Source of the DNA: Protostelium mycophagum
Taxonomy: Eukaryota > Evosea > Variosea > Protosteliida > Protosteliaceae
Direction of reading: 5' to 3'
Assembly: GCA_002081555.1 (NCBI GenBank)
Contig: KV920975.1
Span: forward strand, 1-43,405
Length of the DNA: 43,405 bases
Below the pieces are notes generated by a model that was not told the origin of the DNA, ran no database searches, and saw only the letters and a list, made by a program, of their open reading frames with translations. Positions 32,501 through 43,182 of this stretch are shown here, piece after piece. The position numbers and the translations under genes were made by a program. Positions within the stretch are counted from its first letter, which is position 1. Each line of letters starts with the position of its first letter.

Positions 32501-35500
32501 TACAACGGGATTTACATGTGATTCTCCCAGTCTGAATGCAGCTTATAATACGATATCATGCACTGTCCCTGCCGGTACCGGTGAGATATCTTGGCGTAAT
32601 CTATTCTTTCGAATGAAAATAAAATATTTGCAAAAAGTAGATAAAATCATGATCAAATGTCTCATTGTAGATTGATATGAATAGGTACAAATTATCCTTT
32701 CACTGTTACCATAGCATCTCAAAGCAGTAATGTCATGTCTACCTCTTACTTGGGTGATTTTTTCCCGCCATTCTTCATCTCAACTGACGGAATAAGCCCC
32801 CACTGCTACATCTACAACGAGCATAACTACAAATGGTGGGGATGTAACTATGGGCGGTACAGGTTTTGGCACCAACCCCACCAAAGTAAATAATTGCTGT
32901 GAAAACACATCAGAAAATCTGGCTGAAATAAATCTAGGTTAGCGTGAAATTCGGAAACACACAATGTACAATGAAGAGTATTGCCTCTCAGAATTCACTC
33001 GTGTGCACGATACCCTCTGGTACAGGTCGGTTTAATAGATTTTTTAAAATTTCATGAATACTTTGCTTGCCGTTATGTGTCTTTTACAATTTTTTTTCAC
33101 AAAATAAATTCTCTGACATCATCACAGGTGCAAATTATCCCGTCACCCTCGTTGTAGATGGACAGACTCAAACCTCATCTACAACCTTCTCCTTCCGCCC
33201 TCCTACTGGCAGTTTAGATTTTCTTCCGGGAACGGCCGGAGGAAATGTCACCATCACCGGAACTAATTTCGGGTCTGTTTCGGCTCGGGTGACAGCTACC
33301 GGATGTCAGTACCCAACCATTGTAGTGCCTCACATCAGAATACAATGTTACGTTCAGGCCGGGACGGGATCTGGTACTCCGGTGATATTTCCGCGAAATT
33401 TCCACGAGAACTACAAAAATATAATTTTTGCAGTCGTGGATATTGCAGGATTTGATCAGATTCCCCACACCACGTTAAAGATCTCGGTAATTAACGTGTT
33501 TATTACCGAGAAGTGGGGGAATCTGACCAAATCCTGCAATATTTCAATTGTAATTTGAACCAAAGCATCCTCTGAATCTCTGCAGTTGCAGTTTGTTATC
33601 GTAAAGAATGACCCAACCGGTTCAGACCAAAGTACCCCCCTCATAAGTTTTAAATACGCTGCACCCTCCATCCTCAGTGTGAGAGCCACGTCATTTGACG
33701 CGATTGTTACCGGAGACAGTTTCGGAACTAATCCCACACTTGTGACAGTGACCATCAACGGTGCTCCCTGTAACTTCGTTAAAATTGACGTGCCACACAA
33801 ACAGATCTCATGCGTCATGCAAAGTGTCTTAAATGCGGGAGATAATAGTGCCACAATCGTTGTAGATGGACAATCTCCAACTTCGGTGAGCGGATTAATT
33901 TTCCTGAAAAATTCTGGCACAAAAGCCAGAAAAAGGCGGGAAAATAATAAAGAACAGGGATCATATGTGTTCAGCAATATCCCTCCAAAAATCAACAGCT
34001 TCTCGCCCACTATCATACCCACAAAAGGTGGAATGATGTCACTCTCGGGTACTCAGTTAGGTCTGACCCCCACCGATGTACATGTCGACGTCGACAGTGC
34101 TTATAATGTCGCCGTCACCAAGACAACCGGAAGTGTCACTGTCGTCTCAATCCCTCCCGGAATCGGTTCTGGCCGAGTGAGTTTTTACACCGTTGTAGAC
34201 CATCATATACAAATCAAAACCATAAATCAAGATGGTATCTGACAATTCCAGACATTGCATTACACCACAAATGGGTTTATTGTAAACGTCACGTTCTCTT
34301 ATGCAGCACCCACCGTCTTCTCCGCCACCGAAAACGAATTCAATGTCCTTCAGATTCTTGGAAGTGGTTTTGGAGAGGATTCTGGTCACGTGACCGTAGA
34401 AATCTCGAAAGTCATCTGCGACATCACCTTCCTGAATGACAGTTACATCGAATGTCAACTTGACATGAATGACACATCCCCTGCCATTGTTACTGTGGGC
34501 AACCAGATGGCACAATTCACAGCGGTGGCCGCCCCTAACGAGGTGAAAAATCCAAACAAATATTCGGATATTTTTTCGCTTGGCGGAGTGAATTTGTGCC
34601 ATACACGTATTGAAAAAATTTCTATCACAAAAATAAATAAATATATTTGTTTATCACGTTCGCTGAAGAAATCAGATCGTGGTTCAAAGACCTCTGCCCA
34701 TCTACACTACCGTTGGCAAGTATTCCACGTTAGTTAATGTGATGTCCCCCGCTAACAACACGAGAATCGCCTCGGTCTTCGTTCCTCCCGGGACATTTAA
34801 TCAGTCCAACTTTGACATTAAATTGGTAATTTTAATCTTTTCAACTTGAAATAACTGTTGTAGACCAACTCTACCTTCCTCTACAACTCGTCATTTTTGG
34901 ATGACCCCAGGTTACGCTCCATCGTCTTAAACCTTACCGTGGGAATCTCAAACTTCACAAGCTTTAACAAGAATGTGACGATCTCACTGTCATCCATGGA
35001 TCCTTCCATCAAGCCCACTGTGAGTTTTTGTTGCATTTTATTCTTTTTAACTGAACCAAAAAGGCGCTGTGCCTGGCCTTCATCAACTTGCAAACAAATC
35101 AATGGGAATGCGTCGACAAATCTCTGTTGTCGAAAAACTATGATGGCACCACATTGTACACTGGTGAGTTTTCAAGTTAAAATATGACATCTCCGGACAT
35201 ATGATATTTAAAACGACAACAGGTGTCACGACACATTTCACCAATTATGGTTTGCTGTTGACAGGCAACACCGACACTCAAGAACCTTCCAAACCAAACC
35301 TGCCATGGCCGGTATGTCTACCTCTTCACGCTCTATTCGAATAGCCTTTCGTCTGTTGGGAAAGGTTTTATAATATTTTATTCATATTTATTTCAGGTTT
35401 GGATTGGAGTCGGAGGTGGAGCAGCCGCTATCACAGCTGCTGCGATAGGAATTGGATTCAAAGTGAAGAAGACGAGGTCTCAGAAGGGCCTGAGTGAGGT

Positions 35501-35546
35501 CCGGATGTCTGCATCGAAATCGAAAGAGGAGCACAGCCACGCATAA
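29501..35546 (+). CDS. Type I membrane protein with LRRs and about ten IPT/TIG repeats
   Basis: Twenty-five exons join in frame to about 1379 residues, a likely adhesion or recognition receptor. A signal peptide (MHATISCIFLLLCCFWVVKA) precedes a plant-type LRR N-cap (ALRQLYTYAGGSGW ... NWNSGSNYCNWAFITC). Then come LRRs (LSGTLPDVFG, GSIPSSWGSLSNL, GSIPTELGNLSQL, LTGSIPSELTKC). From about residue 290 to 1100 the TIG signature recurs about ten times (GGQVTVTGSNFG, GSLTLSGTNFG, GGPVTILGSNLG, GGTVTLGGRNFG, GGDVTMGGTGFG, GGNVTITGTNFG), each usually followed by C...VPxGxG. One TM helix (VWIGVGGGAAAITAAAIGIG) is near 1331-1350, then a 28-residue basic tail. TIG ectodomains of this kind are typical of dictyostelid Tgr/tiger proteins. 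Two introns (32349-32390, 33886-33957) are stop-free multiples of three and could be retained. Intron 33382-33585 holds a foldback element. Confidence 0.9.
33440..33542. mobile_element. MITE-like foldback element inside an intron
   Basis: The ends are inverted repeats of about 29 bp. The left arm is ATATTGCAGGATTTGATCAG followed by ATTCCCCAC. The right arm is its reverse complement with one extra G and one substitution. The centre is itself a palindrome, CTCGGTAA ... TTACCGAG around TTAACGTG. It lies wholly within the intron 33382-33585 of the LRR-TIG gene, which at 204 nt is about five times the local norm. There is no coding capacity, so it would be non-autonomous. A TA target duplication is possible but not clear. 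Confidence 0.75.
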
Positions 35547-35689
35547 ACTTTGTACAACAAGAAGAATAAAATTGACGAAATATGTCCAAAAAATAAATAT
35601 TATTGTGGAAATAGAACTAATCTTCTTATGGATAAATACTGCGTATGAGCTCACTTTCCATTATTCTTCAAAGGACAACCGATCTATTT

Positions 35690-38600
35690 TTATATGCGTA
35701 CGGAGGTCCTCCTCTCATCAAATGAATCATACCCTTCATCCAACCCCTTCAGAAATGTCATCTTGATTGGAATCTTCACAAGATCAAATTGTTGTTTTTG
35801 TCTTAATGTGATGATCTCCCCTTCAATCTCGCCCACATTTGCACCAAGTTTACCCAATATTAACAATTTCTCCCTGCCTCTCTCAAGAGAAAAGCAGACG
35901 GAACCCGTAATTCGGTCATAACGACCAGAAAAGTATTGTCTTGGGTTCTCGCAGAGCCCTTCTATCTGCCCAGTGGTTTGGATATATCTTAAGAGGAAAC
36001 TGTGGTTACGCGCTTGTTTGTGCTCCTGTACCGTCCATGAAGAATAAAGGTACTCTGGAAGCTCCACTATATCTGTCAGATCTTGACAGATGACACACTT
36101 GTCAAGTGATCAATATTCACCCTTTGTGGAGATTGTAGGCCTCACTCTAGATTCTCCCAGATATGTCTGCGACTTGGTCGCCTCGAAATTACCCATCTGA
36201 AAGGCTTCTTTGATTTTACCAAAACTCTTCATGCGAAGGCCCTCTCCGATCCTCCCAATGGTCCCTTTAGCATCCCCTATAAGGGCATCTTTTATCTGAT
36301 TCGCTCTCGCTTTGTATATGTACGGATATTTGTCAAAAAAACTCTTAGCGTCCTGAAAGACGGGTGTACTCTGTGGTGATTATTCCTTTTTGAAGGGAAT
36401 GGACAAATCTACCTGAAATTTGGATTGAAAACTGACATTTCCCATCACAGCAATGCAAGGCTTCAGAGCGGTCTCTGCAGGTAATTTTGATTTGCTGCTC
36501 TCCCAGTGTGTATAATTGACTCCGTTCTTAACCCTGTACACCTCTCCCGTTTTTTTGTCCCATCCAACACCAACAGTATCCCCCTAGCACAGTAAATACA
36601 AATACTTTGATATCTAGAATTACCTGAGTGATAAGGATCTTGTCAGCATCGACCGGGTCACCGTTCAATTGCACAGCACCTTTGTTGCTCTGCCAACCCC
36701 AGGAGTTCCCGATGCTTCCCGGCGGCTTATTCTCTGATTTAGAGACTTCCGGCCTCATGCCGATGATAATGTGTGATTCCTCATCTGCGATCATGGTAAC
36801 TGCGACTTCAAAGTAGTAGAATAGAGGAAAGGAAGGTATCTCAGCATTGGCGTATAGACAAGTGTATTCTTTACTGTATAATTTCAACATGATATTCTTC
36901 ACGAAAAACATGCCTGCCATTAGAGTTGAAGAGATCCCCATCGTAGCAAGCGAATTTAGAATGGTCGCTGAAACACTGCGGCGTGTGAATGTTTTGCCTC
37001 CAGACGATTGTTGTTTCCGGCATTCCGCTACACCAGATCAGTAACCATCATCACAGAAGGGCATTTTCACTTACTGTGCTGCTCGCAGATCCTTTCGGGG
37101 GCCGAAAGAAATCGTGACCTTCTTGGTCCCATCAGGTTCAGAATCATAAGATGGCATGTCTAACTCGACTGAGATAGTGTCAATCCTGCCACGTTGTACT
37201 TCTATCAGAGTGGCCGTGCACGTGTCGATCCCTGTTATCTTGTTCATGGATTCGGGGACGAAATAATCGCACCGGATTTTTACTGAAGAGTGTCAGTATC
37301 GAGATAGTCTCTGTGGGTGTTCACCTTGTAATTCATTCGAGATCTCGATGTCTTCGGGCCAGGTTCTTCCTCCATCAACACTGACATGCAGGACGGGCTT
37401 TGCTTCCATACTGACGCGAGCGACCTCTATCTCCCTCTGTATATGTCAGACGCATCGCTTTGACACTGGACGCACCTTGTTGACATCATCTGGAGAGTTT
37501 GTGATGACATATTTTAATATGTATTCTCCCTCTTCTTTGATGGCATTGTACGGTATCACCACTTCCATATTTGTCACGGTGAATTGGTTCGATTCGTAAT
37601 CGGGTGTGTACGTTTGGATCGTCTCTTCTGAGAAGTGAGTGTCCACCTCCATATCGATGTCTTCTCTATGTTTCTGTCTGTCTCTTTCCTTCTTAAGTAA
37701 TGTCTGTATACTCTGAGGAGTGTATTCGTTTGGCCACACAACTTGTCCGTTCCATTCTTTACATAATTCAAATCTGACATATGTCAGGAATTCGTTGGCA
37801 GCTTATGATATCACCTGTCGTGTTTGTATGCTTCCCATTTCTGAAACATGGGAATTTTGCAGGTAATGTTAATCTCTTCTAACGGCGGTACAGTCAATAT
37901 TTCATCCTTCGTCACCAACTGACCATTTACTCTGAAATCAGACGAGACGAACTTCTCGAATTGCGTCCATTCTGAATGATATTAAAAGAATGGATCAATG
38001 CTGGGCATAAAAGATCCTTTTGGTGTCAACTTTCTCTAAATCTTCATTTCCACTGGAAGAATGCGCGACAAATAAACTAACCTTGTAAGAGAGCCTTATG
38101 GACATCGTGAGGGTTGAACAGTCGTTCGTCTTCGCGAAAATCACCGTTCAAATCGCCAGCTTCAATATAACCATTCTTGACATTGAATCTATGAGATGTC
38201 AGATGATAAAGCTGTATTGTCTAAACATTTTGATTCTCTCCATACTCACAAATCGCCAAGCCTTCGCACGATGAAATAATCAGAGTTCCTGTCTCTTTCT
38301 TGGCGGCAACATCCAGTTTTACACATCTAAGAGCGTGAGCCATCACGAAAACCATAATGGATACATACTTCCAAGCTGAATACGGAAAATTTCGAGCCAA
38401 AATCAGAGAGGTTTTCTTTGTAGACCTATTATAATGAGGTTTTACTTTTTCGATAATTATTAATCGCTTTTCTGAACACAACTGTTGCGGTTTGTATGCA
38501 TAAAGAAGCGATTCCACTCACATCATCTTTCACTTTCTTGCGCCACAAATCCCTTAGCGACTCGTTCTTTGTGTAGTGCAGAACATCAGCCCTCTTGGCG

Positions 38601-39767
38601 AACGTTTCTCTGTGGTCAGTCAGTAATTGCTACATGGGATTCTCGCGCCTTTGTAAGGTGAAGCTTGCTGCTTGGATGCCAGCCTCAATATCTTCTTTGA
38701 TGTGTATTAGTGAGGACACATGACCCGTCAATGTTTCTGTATCAAGATCATCAAGGTTTTCTTGAAAACAACAAACCTTTAAACTGGTTGTACCTCCAAA
38801 TTTTCAGAGGATTACACTAACATCTCATCGTTCTTCTCTTCCTGTCGGAGGGCTCCGCTGAGGTGATCTCAGTCAAGAGAACATCTTCTATACATTACCT
38901 TTGAGTTTTCTCTCTGAAGTCTTCCTGTTGCTGCCAACATTTACAAAATGATTCTTTTAGGAAAACATCATTCAAAGCGAACCTGAGCGATGAGTGCTGA
39001 GAGATCAGTCCATTCTTGAGGATCAGCCGTTTCACCGCCAAAACATGAAGGGGCTTTCGATTGTTAACGCGAATCGCCTGATGACAGAAAACAACTCACC
39101 AACATCTTCCAAAATGTAGCTGTAGAAATTCTGTATCAAGATCTCTTCTGAAGGGATTTCCGGCGAAATACTGTTCTTGCCTTTCTTATGTTGCTGAATT
39201 GTTCACAATTTGATGACGGTCCGCCACCCATACCTTAACATGTGGTGGCGGCAGAGTTAAGACCCCCCTTTCACACCTCCTGGAAAGACCGTGACTAATA
39301 CCATAGAAAGACTATCTATTGCCTGATACACATCCTGGATCTCTTCGTACACCGCTAAATTTTTCAGAACATCATCCAGATGAATATTTCACCCTTCGCC
39401 TTATCAAACTGCTCTTTCGCCCAAGAAACGACTAAGAAAGCATTCTCAACGGCAGACTTTGCTGTGGACACACCGTCCATGGGCGGCCACTTCAGATCCT
39501 TGGCCTCCCAGATCCGCTTTCGGGCTTCGCCAAATTTGGATTCTGGTGAAAATTTAAAATTGTGATGGAGAATCAACTTCTGGGACCGTCAAAGTCAAAA
39601 AACGGTGAGATCTGGCAGTATCGATGTGGTCTCACAGCCCGACTTTCGGGCTTTATTTTTGGACCACCAAGAAGAGGGAAGCAAAAAGCAGAGATGAGCC
39701 ACCCAGTTGGGACTCACGCTAACAATTCGAAGAGGGCCTGTATGAATACGGCAGAGATGAACTCCAT
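35690..39767 (-). CDS. Large SPRY-domain protein of unrecognised family
   Basis: Twenty-two exons, from the ATG at 39767 to TAA at 35692-35690, join in frame to about 974 residues. The N-terminal part is helical (FGEARKRIWEAKDLKWPP, SAVENAFLVVSWAKEQFDKA, EEIQDVYQAIDSLSMV). Middle segments look beta-rich (FTVTNMEVVIPYNAIKEEGE, VLHVSVDGGRTWPEDIEI, TISFGPRKDLRAA). Residues about 600-770 form a SPRY domain: FYYFEVAVTMIADEESHIII, IGMRPEVSKSENKPPGSIGN, SWGWQSNKGAV and GDTVGVGWDKKTGEVY. About 200 basic residues follow. Two introns (38610-38648 and 36874-36913) appear to be GC-AG. The models around 38270 and 39643 required choosing among several sites. No catalytic motif, TM segment or signal peptide is seen. 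SPRY suggests protein binding; the rest is unassigned. The gene is convergent with the LRR-TIG gene, 143 bp apart. Confidence 0.75.
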
Positions 39768-40030
39768 AGGTGCACCTCGATCAGTTGCAGCTTGATGACT
39801 TTCTCAGAAATAAGATACCGCGCGAAAATTTCAAGAAAATACCGCAGATGGCTCATCTGTGCCGGGCGGATGTTTCCTCTAAATGGGTATTTGTGCTGTT
39901 CCGACCGGATCATCAACTCTTCTTATGTCCAGGTTCACGAAAATAAACTCGAGGTGAGCTTTATTAGACTATATTTTCTGAAAGGCCTCAGTACAATCTT
40001 CCTGCAGTCAATTGGAACCTTTGCTGGCCC

Positions 40031-40441
40031 ATGTCTATGGCTGACTGGACGAATGTAGTCTATTTCGATAAAACACCACCTCGCGCGAAAAAGGCGGAAT
40101 GCTGTTACCCTGCATGTACACTGTAGCATGGTCGGTATTCCCTACATCTGACAATTGACATTTCCAGTGTTTTGATTGCTTTGGATGTGCGGGGGAGACA
40201 GTAGTCCTCCATTCGGGGTGTAGGTTATGTGCTTGCAATTGCTGCGGAATTGGGGGTGCGTGCTGCATGGCTACTCGGGTAGGCTGCTGTTGGTGGAGCA
40301 TTCACGGGGTCGAAGACGCTGATGAATTAGCTGATCAGATAATGGAGGCGATGTCGGACAGTAAGTTTTTGATGGAAGGATGAAGTGGAAGCATTCAGCC
40401 TGATTCTCACAGTGAAATCGGGCGAGATCAGGATGAAGTGA
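40031..40441 (+). CDS. Small cysteine-rich protein (12 Cys), family not recognised
   Basis: Predicted exons are 40031-40054, 40168-40360 and 40413-40441 (about 81 residues). The middle exon, in a well-supported frame, is dense in cysteine: CFDCFGCAGET, SGCRLCACNCCGIGGACC and RVGCCWW, 12 Cys in about 40 residues. An acidic helix (VEDADELADQIMEAMSD) follows. There is no signal peptide, so the Cys are more likely to bind metal or be acylated than to form disulfides. The CC/CxC pattern recalls PLAC8-like or metallothionein-like proteins, but neither fits well. The first intron (113 nt) and last exon are the weakest parts; an earlier acceptor at 40398 would end the protein at 40403. It lies 263 bp from the divergent SPRY gene start. 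Confidence 0.5.
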
Positions 40442-40658
40442 AGAAAATAACGAAATAATATTATAGAGAAGGATTTTTGTTTGATTGGTTGTCTTTTCAA
40501 CAGGAAGAGAACGAAAGTCGTCCAATTAAACTATGGAAAAGTTGTTCGGTTGTTCTAAATAATTTTTTAAGCCACTGGTTCCGAAATAACTGAGCTTTGG
40601 CGTCATCACAACGACATCAAGTCATGAAGATTCACAGACAACGCAATACATCAGATCA

Positions 40659-42670
40659 ATGACCACCGACACAGTAACACCTTTTCCTATACCTCGTCAG
40701 CCACTTCGCGGTTGGCATGAAGGAGAGATCTTTCTCCAAAAATCAATGGGTTGGAGTGACCAAATCCCTGACGCCTCATTGTTCATCCGTTCTGAACTCC
40801 CCAACCAACACCGCACATTTCATCAGTCAAACATCTCCTTCCTCCCTCTCACGATACAAGCTTCCGACGGGAGATTGTGGACTGGCATCTTGTCGTCTGA
40901 AACCGGCACACCTGGCTTCATCTCTTCTCCTCAATCAGCTGTGATCATGGGGCGGGCCCAGCTGTGGGAGGGTGATCCTCTTGTTGATCACGTTCGAGAG
41001 AAGACATTATTCGCTGGGGTGGGTGTAGAATACCACACAAGGAGGAGAAATAAATTGGCGGGAACGATCGAGAGAGCCGATCTGCAAGGAAGCTCTTTAG
41101 AATTTCATTTCTCCATCAATGAGGCCACAGGGTGGGTGATCCATGTCTATCAACGCTGTCAAACTGACTCAATTCATCAGAAATTGTCCAAAATATATTC
41201 ACTCTCGTCCGCTCACCCCTTTTCCACAACGAAATCCACAAATTGCAAGCCGTCGATCATCGTTCAGCGCTGACGACGAGCTACCTGAAGAAGTGGTCCG
41301 ATTTATACATAGACAGAGTACTGCTTATTTGGGGACAGCAGCGTTGAAGCAAGTGGGGGGAGTACAACAGGGTCATATCGGGTGCAATCACAGGGGGGGA
41401 TGCAGAGGTTTCATTCGAGTGAGAAAGGACGGCAGGACTCTGGTGATACCTGATTACAGTGGAAACCGATTTATGTCGTGAGTTTTTTTCTTTCAAATCT
41501 GTTTTTTATTTCTGATTGTGATCAGATCTCTTGGAAATATACAAGTGACCCCTCTGGCCTCTCTCACCTTCCTCGATTTTGAGACTGGAAACGTACTGTA
41601 CTTATCCGGAGATGCCAAGAATGTCATGGGAACAGAGGCACAAGACATCATGCCAAGGACACCCCTCTTAACCCTTCTACACGTCACTGGATATTCTTTC
41701 GTCTACAACGCACTCCCCTTCCGGTCCCCTGTCGACGCAGAAGATTCGGGGAAAAGTCTGTACAGTCCACCCCTCCGTTACTTGACCGAAGAGAACGAGA
41801 GACGCCTTCAAGGTGAAGGAACTACCGCTCGGCTTGTTTCGATGAAATTTCACGGAAATCCCGAGGGAGAGTGTCAAGTGGCTACTTTTGAATTTGAGGC
41901 GTCAGAAAAAGTTAGGTGTCAGGCGGGGCAATACGTCGTGATGAACCTCGGGCAGTTGAGTGGATCTGGGCGGTATAGACACATGGCAGAGGATCAGCCA
42001 CGTCTCGTGAATGATGATGGTGTCAGGACATGGTGATGCATGACTTCATTCTCAACTGACAGGTGTCAGGACCGTGTCTTCTCATTCGGATAGGACTTTC
42101 TTCATTACGATGAGAAGAGTCCCCAACGGTATCGTCACCCCCGTACTCTTTTATGTTGGTCAGCGTTTTGAAAACCTTCTGGAGTCACCACTGACCAATA
42201 TTCGGCTGCCCATCTTAGGGTTTGGTGGAGATTTTATTCTGCCCACCGACCAAAATACAAAGTTTCTGTGGGTCGCCGGAGGCATCGGTATCACCCCCTT
42301 CCTCAGTTTCATAAGATCCATCGACTACAACGCAGATGCGCTCCTCGCCGTCACAACCCGAGACCCCCACGTCATCTTGGACCTCATCAGCGAAGCTCTC
42401 GGGCAATCAGAGAATCTCCAACTGAAGATCAGATTATACGTCACAAAGCCGGGAGAGGTGGAGATACCCCACAGATTACAGAGACGGCACGTGTCTGTGT
42501 CGGTCGAAAGAGGAAGGATGAAGAGCGAAGATATAAAGAGTTGGGACCATGTGAAGGGGAGGCTGGCGTACGTCTGTGGACCGCTTCCATTTGAAGAGGA
42601 TGTGGTGAATGGACTGACCTCGATTGGAGTAGATAAGGAGAGAGTCATCAGGGAGAGCTTCAACTATTAA
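40659..42670 (+). CDS. PNPOx-like plus ferredoxin-NADP reductase-like fusion flavoprotein
   Basis: Four exons (40659-41131, 41181-41477, 41526-42019, 42063-42670) join in frame to 623 residues. The N-terminal half resembles pyridoxamine-phosphate-oxidase-type FMN-binding proteins of fungi: GWHEGEIFLQKSMG, LPNQHRTFHQSNISFLPLTI, WEGDPLVDHV, GVEYHTRRRNKLAGT, NCPKYIHSRP and VIPDYSGNRFMSSLGNI. The C-terminal half is an FNR module: an FAD-barrel region (CQAGQYVVMNLGQL ... VRTVSS), then the NAD(P) motif WVAGGIGITPFLSFI and the end VCGPLPFEEDV. No ferredoxin Cys cluster follows. The fusion suggests an FMN/FAD electron-transfer enzyme using NAD(P)H, but the substrate is unknown. A possible extra intron around 42157-42219 would remove a loop. 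The third intron's first bases (GTGTCAGGAC) are repeated at the start of exon 4. Confidence 0.85.
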
Positions 42671-42683
42671 TTTCCTCGATATT

Positions 42684-42940
42684 TATTTGTACAGCATCTT
42701 TTCGGAAGATAAATTAATTATTCAATCTTCGATCAGACACCGGATCCATGATTATAAATTTGACATAAAATATTATTTGTACAGCATCTTTTCGGAAGAT
42801 AAATTAATTATTCAATCTTCGATCAGACACCGGATCCATGATTATAAATTTGACTTTATTTGTACAGCATCTTTTCGGAAGATAAATTAATTATTCAATC
42901 TTCGATCAGACACCGGATCCATGATTATAAATTTGGCATA
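42684..42940. repeat. Three-copy tandem repeat just downstream of the flavoprotein gene
   Basis: A unit of about 80 bp (TATTTGTACAGCATCTTTTC ... CACCGGATCCATGATTATAA ATTTG) starts at 42684, 42774 and 42857. The copies are nearly identical. The spacing is 90 and then 83 bp because of short AT-rich spacers. The array begins 14 bp after the stop codon, so it lies in the 3' UTR or terminator region. Near-identity means it is recent or kept homogeneous. Confidence 0.95.
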
Positions 42941-43182
42941 AAACTTATTTCGTATGATTTGAAGACGTGATGTTGTTTTCTTTACTACTCTTATTAAAAT
43001 ATTGTTTTCTGTACACTTCATATTCATAAGAAAGAAAATAGCAAGCAATCACCTCCTGTGGATGCTTCTACTGTTGTCGCTTTGGTTCTTCTATTCTAGT
43101 ATCGCTTGTTCCTCTTCCTTGTTGACCTTCTTCTTTGGCTCAAGGATACTGAACCTGTTCTTCACGTTTGGGTTGCAAAGAT

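Noticed and set aside
34177-34198. Short intron ending at the first GTTGTAG in the TIG gene
   Set aside because: It would be 22 nt and shift the frame. The acceptor at 34251 keeps the frame and gives a normal length.
39562-39795. Plus-strand ORF of 77 codons over the SPRY gene's 5' exons
   Set aside because: It is antisense to in-frame exons of the minus-strand gene and has no family resemblance.
31200-42340. CTACAACG/CGTTGTAG as a strict splice marker
   Set aside because: The same 8-mer also occurs within coding exons (for example 31199-31206, 41702-41709 and 42326-42333, read as Y-N-A), so on its own it does not mark an intron.
42684-42940. CRISPR-like array
   Set aside because: The repeats are long (about 80 bp) with almost no spacers, and the DNA is clearly eukaryotic, so it is a tandem repeat.
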